Part shown: positions 35,914 through 44,109 of the stretch, one piece after another | How positions within the stretch are numbered: position 1 is the first letter of the stretch | Layout of the letters: every line of letters begins with the position of its first letter | Assembly (NCBI RefSeq): GCF_030506365.1 | Contig: NZ_CP073092.1 | Span: 1,178,001-1,242,000, forward strand | From: Corynebacterium tuberculostearicum | GTDB lineage: Bacteria > Actinomycetota > Actinomycetes > Mycobacteriales > Mycobacteriaceae | DNA: 64,000 nt | Reading direction: 5' to 3' | Position numbers and translations under genes: made by a program | The notes under the pieces: model-generated | Told to the model about the DNA's origin: nothing | Seen by the model: only the letters and a program-made list of their open reading frames with translations | Databases searched by the model: none

Positions 35914-36213
35914 ATGATGGGACAAGAGCTCTTTGAGCACCCGAAGAAGCAATATAAGACCTACGGGATCACCGCGTTGGAGGAGCTTAGCCCGCGCATC
36001 GGCGATCCAGAGGTGCACTTGGACGACGCCGCCAGCGAGGACCAAGTTGCCGCCATGGAGGAGGCACTTGAGGCCTACCCAGATTCCGCTCTCACCTATG
36101 ACCAAGACACCGAGCTGTGGATCGTCGGCGCGGAAAAAGACATTGAGCGCATGCTTGGTGACCGCGAGTCCTTCGTAGAGGCGCTGCTCAATGATGAGGA
36201 CCCAGGAATTTAA
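35914..36213 (+). CDS. Hypothetical acidic protein
   Basis: I do not recognise this 99-residue soluble protein. It is acidic, with alternating strand/helix patterns (EVHLDDAASEDQVAAMEEALEAYP) and no signal peptide or Cys. It starts 5 bases after the MarR stop, with AAAGGA upstream, so it is probably cotranscribed with the regulator. Function is unknown. Confidence 0.65.
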   Translation: MMGQELFEHPKKQYKTYGITALEELSPRIGDPEVHLDDAASEDQVAAMEEALEAYPDSALTYDQDTELWIVGAEKDIERMLGDRESFVEALLNDEDPGI

Positions 36214-36321
36214 TCGCCGATTTTCGGTGTCAATCAAAAGTGCGAGGAATGCGGCCTTCTGGGCGCTTAACTGTTAAGATATCCGTAGTTAATCCTCGGT
36301 GGATCGAAAGGTTTTATCATT

Positions 36322-36525
36322 ATGAACGAGCGTGAGGCTCAGGAACAGCGCGAAGCAGCAGCCAGGGATAAGAGCAAGGGCTGGGTTTCCGTCTTCGTCC
36401 AGTGGATCCCGAACATGCTGCTGGCACTGGTAATGGTTGCTGCCATGTTCTTCGGTATGTACTACATCGAGCACGGCACCTTGGACATCACTCAGCCGAT
36501 CACCAACGAGTTCATTACTCAGTAG
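36322..36525 (+). CDS. Small single-helix membrane protein
   Basis: 67 residues: a charged N-terminus (MNEREAQEQREAAARDK), then one transmembrane helix (about 25-48, VQWIPNMLLALVMVAAMFFGM) and a short polar C-terminus. ATG at 36322 is preceded by GAAAGG, a possible -10 TAAGAT lies at 36275-36280, and a strong terminator follows 16 bases after the stop. This complete transcription-unit architecture supports a real gene. Function is unknown. Confidence 0.7.
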   Translation: MNEREAQEQREAAARDKSKGWVSVFVQWIPNMLLALVMVAAMFFGMYYIEHGTLDITQPITNEFITQ

Positions 36526-36541
36526 CTTCGGCACATAGAAG

Positions 36542-36583
36542 AATCCGGCTCCCGCACCACGGCGGGAAGCCGGATTATTTTTT
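36542..36583 (+). terminator. Terminator between small membrane gene and ABC permease
   Basis: Stem AATCCGGCTCCCGC with GCGGGAAGCCGGATT (one bulge) and a T-rich tail (ATTTTTT). It ends the plus-strand unit and overlaps the stop of the convergent ABC permease gene. Confidence 0.9.
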
Positions 36584-37748
36584 ACTTGCCCAGCGCCTGA
36601 CGCCAGGTCATCTTCCTGCCATTATTCAAAATGGCGCGGCGGTAGATGCGGCCAACAATGACGATAATAAGTGCCGTGACCAAGGCCATGAGCAGGTAGC
36701 TTGCGGCAAGTCCCAGCCAGCTGAGGTTGCCCCCGGCCACCTGCATAGGGGCGACCAGCATGGATACCGGCGGCAGCCAGGTCATGACCTGCATCCATGT
36801 GGCATCTAGGTGCATCCAGCCGAACATCGGTACATACATGGTGGCAAAGACGAGGAACAGGATAGGTGCCTGCGTGGATTGGAGATCCTCGGTGCGCTGC
36901 ACCATCGAGCCGGCTGCAGCGTAGAGGCTGCCAAAGAAGAGCAGGCCGAGAATCTCGCCAACAAGGAGGACGGCTACCAAGCCGTAGTCCAGCTCGATGT
37001 CACTAGCCAATCCAGTCGTAGCAAGAGAGATAGCACCGCCGCCCAAAATGAGCAGCGTGGCTAGGAATCCAACGATGGTATTGCCCAGAATCTTGCCGGC
37101 CAAAAAGTCCACCGGACGCACGGAAGACAAGATAATTTCCACCACTCGGGACGACTTTTCCTCCGTGACGCGGCCACCAATCAAGCCGGCGAAGGTCATG
37201 ACGGAAAAGACGACCACCATTGCGCCAATGAGGACCGTGGCTACGCCGGCCATCTTATGTTCCGTGCCGTCCTCTTCTTCTAAGTTCACCTGATTGACCG
37301 TGGTCGAGGGGGTAGCCTTTTCTAACTCTTGTGGGTCAATATTGAGCGTATCCAGCGCAGTTGCTTGTGCTTGAGAAGCAACGATTTGGTTGACGGTGGT
37401 GGTCACGGACGCTGGGGCATCCCCTTTGCTCACGAGTTCCCAGCCGTCGTTCTCGGCCGGCACTAAGGCGGCATCGGCGTCTTCATTCTCTACCATCTGC
37501 TGGGCTTCTGCGCGGTCTTTCGCCGCGGTGGCATCGATGCCGGAATCATCAAAAGCAGACGCTTCCATCCCCACGACGGCTACGGAATCTGGTTCGTCAT
37601 CGCCGCTGAAGAAATTGATAGCGATAGGGCCGATAATGGCACCGAGGATGAGTAGCAGCATGGTGCCCACCACCATCTTCGACTTCAGCGCGACCGCCAT
37701 CTCACGCTTGGCTACAACTCCGATGGTCTTCATTGCGGAATACTGCAT
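36582..37748 (-). CDS. ABC-2 type exporter permease (NatB-like)
   Basis: 388 residues: one N-terminal helix, a large extracytoplasmic region (about 45-165) and about five C-terminal helices with the ABC-2 pattern EEKSSRVVEIILSSVRPVDFLAGKI. It resembles NatB of Na+-exporting ABC systems. ATG at 37748 has AGGAGG ten bases upstream and starts 3 bases after the ATP-binding gene, forming one operon. Substrate (Na+ or an organic toxicant) cannot be decided. Confidence 0.87.
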   Translation of the reverse strand: MQYSAMKTIGVVAKREMAVALKSKMVVGTMLLLILGAIIGPIAINFFSGDDEPDSVAVVGMEASAFDDSGIDATAAKDRAEAQQMVENEDADAALVPAENDGWELVSKGDAPASVTTTVNQIVASQAQATALDTLNIDPQELEKATPSTTVNQVNLEEEDGTEHKMAGVATVLIGAMVVVFSVMTFAGLIGGRVTEEKSSRVVEIILSSVRPVDFLAGKILGNTIVGFLATLLILGGGAISLATTGLASDIELDYGLVAVLLVGEILGLLFFGSLYAAAGSMVQRTEDLQSTQAPILFLVFATMYVPMFGWMHLDATWMQVMTWLPPVSMLVAPMQVAGGNLSWLGLAASYLLMALVTALIIVIVGRIYRRAILNNGRKMTWRQALGK

Positions 37749-37751
37749 GGC

Positions 37752-38651
37752 CTAGGCCTCCTCGTTCTGGTTGCTGGTGACGACGTCCTGGAAAAGCTCG
37801 GTCAGGTCTGGGATCTTGCGGCCGAAGGAATGTACCGGGCCTGCGCCTAGGGCTGCCTGCAGGATTGCCTGGTCATCGATGGTTTCATCGGCCTCGAGCA
37901 CGACGGCGTCGGCAGTTTCTGCCACCAGCTCCGTGCCTTCCGGATACCAGCCGCGCGCTGGGGTAGCGACCTCAAAGCGGGGAGGGCCTTGGCTGCGCAG
38001 CTTATCGACGCCCCCTTCAGCCACCATATGCCCCTTCGTCACAATGCCCACGCGGTCACACAAGCGCTGCACCAGGTCCAACTGGTGCGAGGAGAAAATG
38101 ACGGGCACGCCGCGATTGGCGCGCTCGCGCAGCATGTCTGACATGACGTTGACCGCAACCGGGTCCAGCCCGGAGAAAGGCTCGTCCAGAATCAGCATGT
38201 CAGGATCATGGATAAGGGAGGCCGCCAGCTGCACCCTCTGCTGGTTGCCCAAAGACAAGTCATCGAGCTTATCGTCCATGCGCTCGCCCAGACCTAACTG
38301 TTCTAGGAGCTCAGTGCCGGCGCGCTTGGCGGCGGGCTTATCCATGCCGTGCAGCGTGCCGAGGAAGACCAGCTGGCTCAGCAACGGCTCCTTGCCGTAG
38401 AGCCCGCGCTCTTCTGGCATATAACCAATGCGGCGGCGGTTATCGTCATTGATCGGGGCGCCATCGAAGTAGACTTCGCCGGAATCTTTCGCCAACACAC
38501 CAAGCGCAATGCGCATGGTGGTGGACTTTCCGGCGCCGTTGGATCCGACGAAACCAAAGATTTCGCCTTCACCAACGCTAAAGGTCATATCCCGCAGGGC
38601 TTGAGTCTCCCCGAAGGACTTATTGAGGTGGTCAATGGTCAAGGTGGGCAT
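37752..38651 (-). CDS. ABC transporter ATP-binding protein (NatA-like)
   Basis: 299 residues with Walker A GSNGAGKST, Q-loop GYMPEERGLYG, signature LSLGNQQRVQL, Walker B MLILDEPFSG and the switch His (FSSHQLD). The C-terminal extension fits the NatA/DrrA type. It pairs with the downstream permease; the small membrane gene upstream ends 3 bases before it. The group is divergent from a TipA-type MerR regulator, a common layout for exporters. Confidence 0.9.
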   Translation of the reverse strand: MPTLTIDHLNKSFGETQALRDMTFSVGEGEIFGFVGSNGAGKSTTMRIALGVLAKDSGEVYFDGAPINDDNRRRIGYMPEERGLYGKEPLLSQLVFLGTLHGMDKPAAKRAGTELLEQLGLGERMDDKLDDLSLGNQQRVQLAASLIHDPDMLILDEPFSGLDPVAVNVMSDMLRERANRGVPVIFSSHQLDLVQRLCDRVGIVTKGHMVAEGGVDKLRSQGPPRFEVATPARGWYPEGTELVAETADAVVLEADETIDDQAILQAALGAGPVHSFGRKIPDLTELFQDVVTSNQNEEA

Positions 38652-38654
38652 GTG

Positions 38655-39161
38655 TTAGTCCTCCGAGTTCTGGTTGAAGGTTAGTGCATAGCCGACAGCG
38701 GGCAACGTGGCAGAGATGAAGTAACTAAAGAGCAAGAAGTAGCCAGCTCCAAGCAAATATTTGGTGCCAATAGTGCCGGTAATTCCTCCGCCTAGGAACC
38801 AATTGCCTACGAGAAGGGTGACAAGACCGCCGGCAAAAAGAAACGCGTTAGACAGCTGCAAAGCCTTCCGGCGCCACTGGTCGAGAACCTGGGCCTCATA
38901 CTCATCAAGAGAGGACAGCGGCTTGCGGTCTTTGGAATCAATGGACACCCGCAGAATGGTCCAGGGAATGCAAGAAAGCACCATTGCGATAGACATTCCT
39001 AACAGTGCCCAGTAAGAAGAAATCGCCAGGGCGACGATGAGGAAAATCGCGGATACAGCTACGCAGCCATACATTGACGCGATTAATCCCCGGGTGGGGC
39101 CGGGCCTGCGGAACCGTTCGGCGCGGATCGTTGTTGAAACAGGGGCGTCGTTTGCTGTCAT
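38655..39161 (-). CDS. Four-helix membrane protein linked to the ABC exporter
   Basis: 168 residues with four predicted helices in two pairs (about 30-75 and 105-150) joined by a charged loop. The start chosen is ATG at 39161 (MTANDAPVST); an in-frame extension to 39353 would run through the MerR gene. It is first in the three-gene unit with the ABC genes (3-base gap). It may assist or be exported-substrate-specific; no family is recognised. Confidence 0.75.
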   Translation of the reverse strand: MTANDAPVSTTIRAERFRRPGPTRGLIASMYGCVAVSAIFLIVALAISSYWALLGMSIAMVLSCIPWTILRVSIDSKDRKPLSSLDEYEAQVLDQWRRKALQLSNAFLFAGGLVTLLVGNWFLGGGITGTIGTKYLLGAGYFLLFSYFISATLPAVGYALTFNQNSED

Positions 39162-39223
39162 ACATTCAAGTGTTGCATAAACCCAACACTCTGGCAACAG
39201 TTTCTGCAGATTTTTCTTTGAGG

Positions 39224-39254
39224 TTGACCCTGACGCAGCGTAAGGCGCGACAAT
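39224..39254 (+). promoter_or_regulatory. MerR-type 19-bp-spacer promoter
   Basis: TTGACC (39224-39229) and GACAAT (39249-39254) are separated by 19 bases, the overlong spacer typical of MerR-controlled promoters. The spacer carries the dyad CCTGACGCAGCGTAAGG (39229-39245; one mismatched pair). Transcription would start near the ATG at 39261, so the mRNA may be leaderless. Confidence 0.8.
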
Positions 39255-39260
39255 GAAGCC

Positions 39261-40058
39261 ATGGACGACATCGATGAAGTTCTCTATACCGTTGGCGAGG
39301 TAGCAGCGCTCTTCCGCATCACGGTGCGCACCTTGCACCACTGGGAGGCACAAGGCTTGCTGTCTCCAACGTGGCGCAGTTGGTCCAACTACCGGCTGTA
39401 CACCGAAGAAGACTGCGCCCGCGTTCAGAAGATTCTGATCTATCGCGCCACCGGTATGAAATTGACCGATATTAAACAGCTGCTAGATGGCGGTGCCTCC
39501 GACTTAGAACATTTGCGGAGGCAAAGGGAGAGCCTGCTCGCACAGCGCGACAGCCTTACTGACATGCTGGCAGCAATTGACACCTTGATGGAGGATGCAA
39601 TGAATAACCGAAAGCTCACCACTGAAGAAATCGGGCAGATTGTCGGCGATGCCAACTTCGCCGCGCATCAACAAGAAGCCGAGGAGGCCTACGGATCGAG
39701 TGAGGATTGGGCTATGTATCAGCAGCGCACTGCCGGCTGGTCAAAAGAAAACTGGAGCGATGCGCAAGCCGGAGTCGCTGAGGTGGAAAAAGAACTGGCC
39801 CAAGCCGTAGCGGGCGGTGTGGCTGCGGGGTCGGAGGAGGCCCAAGGGCTCGTCGACAAGCATCGCGTGGCTCTCAGTGCCTTCTTTCCCGTCACGCCGG
39901 CAAAGCACTTTTTAATCTCGCGCGGCTATGTGGCTGATGAACGCTTTCGTGCCCATTATGAGGCGCAGCAGGAGGGGTTGGCGCAGTGGCTGGCAGACGC
40001 GATTGAGCATGCTGTTAAGGCGCAAGGGGTGGATACTGACAATCCAGAGTGGCGATAG
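39261..40058 (+). CDS. MerR-family regulator, TipA-like
   Basis: 265 residues. The N-terminal MerR winged HTH reads LYTVGEVAALFRITVRTLHHWEAQGLLSP, with YRLYTEEDCARVQ after it, then a coiled linker. A C-terminal TipAS-type drug-binding domain (about 115-260) includes AYGSSEDWAMYQQRTAGWS. TipA proteins bind thiopeptide-like compounds and activate their own promoter and others. The dyad promoter at its own start and the divergent ABC exporter suggest control of both. The lack of an SD and the promoter position point to a leaderless start. Confidence 0.88.
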   Translation: MDDIDEVLYTVGEVAALFRITVRTLHHWEAQGLLSPTWRSWSNYRLYTEEDCARVQKILIYRATGMKLTDIKQLLDGGASDLEHLRRQRESLLAQRDSLTDMLAAIDTLMEDAMNNRKLTTEEIGQIVGDANFAAHQQEAEEAYGSSEDWAMYQQRTAGWSKENWSDAQAGVAEVEKELAQAVAGGVAAGSEEAQGLVDKHRVALSAFFPVTPAKHFLISRGYVADERFRAHYEAQQEGLAQWLADAIEHAVKAQGVDTDNPEWR

Positions 40059-40108
40059 AAGGCTCGTGTCCAGCTAAGGAAGACCTAGCTGACCGGAGGA
40101 AAAATAAA

Positions 40109-40142
40109 CCGCTGACCACCAGAAAGGTCTAGTGGTCAGCGG
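40109..40142 (-). terminator. Terminator of tRNA-Arg
   Basis: A perfect 11-base stem CCGCTGACCAC/GTGGTCAGCGG with a 12-base loop. On the minus strand it is followed by TTTATTTTT. It lies 7 bases beyond the tRNA 3' end. It could also end MerR transcription on the plus strand. Confidence 0.85.
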
Positions 40143-40148
40143 CTTCTG

Positions 40149-40222
40149 TGTCCCCGACAGGGATCGAACCTGCGACCTTCGGTACCGGAAACCGATGCTC
40201 TAATCCGCTGAGCTACGGAGAC
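40149..40222 (-). tRNA. tRNA-Arg(CCG)
   Basis: The minus strand folds as a full cloverleaf: acceptor GTCTCCG/CGGGGAC with discriminator A, D-arm GCTC..GAGC, anticodon stem TCGGT/ACCGA with loop TTCCGGT (anticodon CCG, reading CGG), and T-arm GCAGGTTCGATCCCTGT. CCA is not encoded. A terminator follows. No duplicated tRNA end or integrase is visible, so there is no sign of element integration here. Confidence 0.96.
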
Positions 40223-40275
40223 ATCGCTGGGAAAATTCCCAACGATGTGATTTTAGCGCATGGGGTAGTGGGGGA

Positions 40276-41862
40276 CTAAATCAACCCGGGGGCGTCGGCA
40301 GTAGTGACTTCGCCGGTGCGCAGGTAGTGCACGCCGATGTCATCGACGACCTTATTCTGGGACGCAAAGTGGGCATGGCCAGGGCCGTGGACGGTGACCA
40401 CGCGGGACTGCATCGGCTTCGAGAGGCTGGTGTGGTATTGGTACGGCGTTTGTGGGTCGCCCGTTGCTTGAATCTGGAGGGGCTTGGTGGCGAGCTTGGA
40501 GCCGTCGAGAGGCGCCTGGCCAGTGACCGGCGCACGTCCACCGCAACCTGCGCCGGAGCCGTAGAGAGAGTTGACTTGGGTGAAGGGATCAGCGGTGACG
40601 AAGTTGGACCATAGGTAGCTCGGGTACAGCAGCGGATTTCCGGGCACGGTGTTTTCATTGCAAACGATGAGGTTTTGCATATTTATTGCTTGCGCGAGGG
40701 ACTCCTGTTGTTTCTGCAAGGCGTCCGGATCGGCCTGCTCCGCATCCATAGGTTCGCTACCGTTGAGGTGCTTGGCAAAGGCATCCCATTGCGAAGGGGT
40801 CGGTACAACAAGGAGGCGCGTCATGTTCAGTAACGGGGAGGCTGCCTGCACGGCGTTGGGGTTGTGAATCTTCTGGCTGAGGAACTCCGCCTGCACCCGC
40901 AGCGGGCCGGTGGCGGTCATGATGTCAGCACCAGGCTGGCCGGCAAACTCGAGCCCTGGTGGGAGGTCACCGATCTTGGCATTTGGGGGCAAGACCGTGG
41001 GGCGAACGCCGGCCTCGCGGGCTACCTTCTGTGACCACTTTTCATAGACCTGCAATGGGGTAGTGCCAAGGTGGTACTTGGCGTCATTTTTAGCAATGAA
41101 CCCGAAGAGGTCGTGCAGTCCCTTTTCATAGCCGCGCTGTTGGGAAGCAAAGATGCCATTCCACGCCAGCTTGGGGCTCATACCCGAATCTAGCAAGACC
41201 TTGCCGGTGTGCTCTGGATACTTGGTGGCGTAGGCGGAGCCTAGGTACGTGCCATAAGAGGTGCCGGCGATGTCAATCTTTTCCTCGCCCAAGGCACGGC
41301 GCACCATCTCCCAGTCCTGCAGGGTATTCGCAGTGGTCAGTGAGTTGGTATAGCCCGGAGTATTCTTTTCGCAGGCATCGCGGGTGAGCTTTCCTACCTG
41401 GAGGCTTCCTTGGAGCGGATTGCTGGTGGCCGTGGCATCACACTTGACCGGGGTAGAGCCGGGCAGGCCACGCGGTTGTACGCCGATGGTGTCCCACTCT
41501 TCGCGCACGGCCTGTGGCCATGGAATAGCGGTATTTCCGGCCCATCCATAGGCATCGCCACTTGGGCCACCAGGGTTGGTAAACAACGCGCCACGGCGGG
41601 CGTCTGGCTTTGCGGCGGGAACGCGCACGAAGCCGACGCTAATGGTGCCGGCCTGTGGGTTGTCGTAGTACGTAGGCACTTCGATGCGGCCGCATTCGGC
41701 ATTGGCGATGTCTACCTGCTCAGGGCAGTCTTCCCAGGAAATGGCGGGCTTGGTGTCCTGCGGCGCGGGGGCTGGCGCGGCTGTAGCAATCGGCGCGGTG
41801 ACACCAAGAGTGACCGCAGCAGCACCGAGCGCAGCCGCAAGCTTAGAAGAAAAAGAAAGCAT
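40276..41862 (-). CDS. Secreted alpha/beta hydrolase (tripeptidyl aminopeptidase-like)
   Basis: 528 residues. A Sec signal peptide (KLAAALGAAAVTLGVTAPIATAA) is followed by a Pro/Ala-rich linker and an alpha/beta-hydrolase with nucleophile elbow IAGTSYGTYLG. A TAP-like C-terminal domain follows, with the catalytic Asp and His probably in QATGDPQTPY and GPGHAHF. Paired Cys suggest disulfides. Similar proteins cleave N-terminal tripeptides or esters outside the cell. RBS and start lie within one arm of an inverted repeat (41857-41910) that also resembles an iron-regulator box. Confidence 0.88.
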   Translation of the reverse strand: MLSFSSKLAAALGAAAVTLGVTAPIATAAPAPAPQDTKPAISWEDCPEQVDIANAECGRIEVPTYYDNPQAGTISVGFVRVPAAKPDARRGALFTNPGGPSGDAYGWAGNTAIPWPQAVREEWDTIGVQPRGLPGSTPVKCDATATSNPLQGSLQVGKLTRDACEKNTPGYTNSLTTANTLQDWEMVRRALGEEKIDIAGTSYGTYLGSAYATKYPEHTGKVLLDSGMSPKLAWNGIFASQQRGYEKGLHDLFGFIAKNDAKYHLGTTPLQVYEKWSQKVAREAGVRPTVLPPNAKIGDLPPGLEFAGQPGADIMTATGPLRVQAEFLSQKIHNPNAVQAASPLLNMTRLLVVPTPSQWDAFAKHLNGSEPMDAEQADPDALQKQQESLAQAINMQNLIVCNENTVPGNPLLYPSYLWSNFVTADPFTQVNSLYGSGAGCGGRAPVTGQAPLDGSKLATKPLQIQATGDPQTPYQYHTSLSKPMQSRVVTVHGPGHAHFASQNKVVDDIGVHYLRTGEVTTADAPGLI

Positions 41863-41910
41863 AGGTTAGGTCTCCAGAATAAAAATGATTGGTAAACCTA
41901 GCCTATGCTT
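41857..41910 (-). promoter_or_regulatory. Long inverted repeat over the hydrolase start; DtxR-like box
   Basis: AAGCATAGGTTAGGT (41857-41871) and ACCTAGCCTATGCTT (41896-41910) are inverted copies with one mismatch, 24 bases apart. The first arm contains the hydrolase ATG. The far arm with flank (41888-41906) agrees with the DtxR consensus TTAGGTTAGGCTAACCTAA at about 13 of 19 positions by eye. It could be a regulator site, an RNA hairpin hiding the start, or a read-through terminator for lutABC. Confidence 0.45.
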
Positions 41911-41986
41911 TTTTGATGCTTTTGGCATCATATTCACAGTAGGTGGGTGCCCTCACCGGCCGGGGCAGGAGAGGGGCTACGCAGTA

Positions 41987-42607
41987 CTACTTGACGATGA
42001 CAACGATGAGGTCACGCGGGCCGTGTACGCCCTCGACACGAGTGAGCTCGATATCAGAGGTAGCGGACGGGCCAGAGATCCACGTTGCCGGCTTCTCCGG
42101 GTTCATACGGGAGATGACCTCGGGGATTCCGTAGACGATCTCATTCTGGTGGACGATGCACAGGTGGCGATCCGGAACCAGGGTGAGCGCGCGACGGCCG
42201 CAACGTTCATCAGATTCGAGCACGATGGTGCCGGTCTGGGCGGAGGTGACGTGAGACAAGGTGACAACGGCGTCGGTCTCATTGAGAGTGCGCGGATCGA
42301 CGGACTTATCGTCCGGCTTGGCGTCGAAGCCCTCGAAGAGGCTAGCGTCCATGCCTTCGGCATAGCGAATGCCGTTGCACTCGCGGTCCTTGAGGATCGT
42401 GGCGATGGTCTGCTTGAGCTCGCCTTCCTCGGTGACGTGCACCTCGGCCTTGTAATCCTCGAGTCGGTCAATGAGCATATCGCGCAGCTCGTCCGCGTTC
42501 AGGGTGCCCTCGTGGTGGTAGTCGCGCGGGGCATCAACGTGGTCAGGGAGACCAGCTTGCTTCTGAGCGGAGCGGATGCGGCTTAGGATTTCCTGCTTTG
42601 CGTTCAC
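41987..42607 (-). CDS. lutC: Lactate utilisation protein C (LUD domain)
   Basis: 206 residues with a LUD/YkgG fold; landmarks are DAVVTLSHVTSAQTGTIVLES and a C-terminal GPSATSDIELTRVEGVHGPR, typical of LutC. With LutA and LutB it forms the cytosolic, iron-sulfur L-lactate oxidation complex that gives pyruvate. Its ATG overlaps the lutB stop by four bases. Confidence 0.93.
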   Translation of the reverse strand: MNAKQEILSRIRSAQKQAGLPDHVDAPRDYHHEGTLNADELRDMLIDRLEDYKAEVHVTEEGELKQTIATILKDRECNGIRYAEGMDASLFEGFDAKPDDKSVDPRTLNETDAVVTLSHVTSAQTGTIVLESDERCGRRALTLVPDRHLCIVHQNEIVYGIPEVISRMNPEKPATWISGPSATSDIELTRVEGVHGPRDLIVVIVK

Positions 42608-44109
42608 TTTTTGGACTCCTCACGGGCCTCGGCAAGAAGTTCCTTGCCTTCTTCGGACTCGAACCACTGGCGGAAGGACTTCTTTGGCGGAACCGCGGTG
42701 TCGCGGCCCTCGGACCAACCGGACATAAACAGTGGCAGGGATTCGATGGTCTTGTTGGTGCCACCCAAGATGCGGCCCAGGGCGACCATGTGGGTTGCCT
42801 TGTTCCACAGCTTCGGGTTGCTCCACAGCAGCTGAATGGTCTTGAAGAGCTTCGGCTCGATTGGTGGGGTGGCGTGGGTGACCTTCTGGTGGCGGTTTTC
42901 CAAAATGACGTCGGAAAGCGGAATCTTCACCGGGCACACCTCGTCGCAGCGGCCACACAGCGAGCACGCATAAGGCAGGCTGGCGGAAGGATCGTTGTGG
43001 TCCTTCATGCCGGTCAGCTGCGGCGTCAGGGAAATGCCGATCGGGCCAGGGTATACAGAGCCGTAGGCGTGGCCGCCGGCGCGCTCGTAAACCGGGCAAA
43101 CATTCAGGCATGCCGAGCAACGGATGCACTTGAGAGCCTGGTGGCCGATCGGGGAGGACAGGGCCGCGGTACGGCCGTTATCCAGCAGCACCAAGTGGAA
43201 GTTCTGCGGGCCATCGCCCTCAGTAACGCCGGACCACATGGAGGTGTACGGGTTCATACGCTCCGCGGTGGAAGAACGCGGCAGCAGCTGGAGGAAGACC
43301 TCCAGGTCCTGGAAGGTAGGAACCAGCTTTTCGATGCCCATCACGGTAATGAGGGTCTCCGGCAGGGTCAGGCACATACGGCCATTGCCCTCGGACTCCA
43401 CGATGTTGATGGTGCCGGTTTCTGCCACGCCGAAGTTGGCGCCGGAGATGGCAACCTTGGCCTGCATGAACTGCTCGCGCAGGAACTGGCGGGATGCCTC
43501 GGCCAACTCTGCTGGATTAGCCTGCAGGGTGTCATCGGTATTTGGCATCTTGTTGACGAAGATATCGCGAATCTCCGCGCGGTTGCGGTGGATAGCCGGA
43601 ACCAGAATGTGGGACGGCTTATCCTCGCCCAGCTGCACGATGAGCTCGGCCAGGTCGGTCTCGCGAGCGTTGATGCCCGCGGCCTCCAGGTGCTCGTTCA
43701 TGCCGATTTCCTGGGTGGCCATGGACTTAACCTTGACCACGTCGGTCTCGCCGGTAGCGCGAACCAGACCCTCAATGATCTGGTTAGCTTCCTTGGCGTC
43801 GCGTGCCCAGTGGACGACGCCGCCGCGAGCCTTAACTGCCTCTTCGAACTGCTCGAGCAGCTCCGGCATGCGGGCGGCAACGTCTTCCTTGATGGCGGAA
43901 CCTGCAGCGCGCAGCTCCTGCCAATCGTCCAGCTCCTCCACAGCGTTGGAGCGCTTCTCACGAATGGAAGTGGTGGCGTGCTGCAGGTTGTGGCGCTGGG
44001 TGGCGTTGTTCAGGCCAACGTGTGCCAGAGGAACAAAGGCCTTGCTGCCGCGCAGGTTGCCGTAGCCTTCCGGCGCGCGCGGTGGGGTGGTATCGAGGAA
44101 AGAGGTCAT
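42604..44109 (-). CDS. lutB: Lactate utilisation iron-sulfur protein B
   Basis: 501 residues. The N-terminal LUD domain is followed by two [4Fe-4S] ferredoxin motifs, CIRCSACLNVCPVYE and CSLCGRCDEVCPVKIP, and a C-terminal domain of the LutB/LldF type. The start is ATG at 44109, overlapping the lutA stop by one base (TAATG); an in-frame ATG at 44154 would overlap lutA further. Middle gene of lutABC. Confidence 0.95.
   Translation of the reverse strand: MTSFLDTTPPRAPEGYGNLRGSKAFVPLAHVGLNNATQRHNLQHATTSIREKRSNAVEELDDWQELRAAGSAIKEDVAARMPELLEQFEEAVKARGGVVHWARDAKEANQIIEGLVRATGETDVVKVKSMATQEIGMNEHLEAAGINARETDLAELIVQLGEDKPSHILVPAIHRNRAEIRDIFVNKMPNTDDTLQANPAELAEASRQFLREQFMQAKVAISGANFGVAETGTINIVESEGNGRMCLTLPETLITVMGIEKLVPTFQDLEVFLQLLPRSSTAERMNPYTSMWSGVTEGDGPQNFHLVLLDNGRTAALSSPIGHQALKCIRCSACLNVCPVYERAGGHAYGSVYPGPIGISLTPQLTGMKDHNDPSASLPYACSLCGRCDEVCPVKIPLSDVILENRHQKVTHATPPIEPKLFKTIQLLWSNPKLWNKATHMVALGRILGGTNKTIESLPLFMSGWSEGRDTAVPPKKSFRQWFESEEGKELLAEAREESKK

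Noticed and set aside
40149..40222. tRNA-Arg as an integration site for a mobile element
   Set aside because: No duplicated 3' tRNA end, integrase or composition shift is seen on either side.
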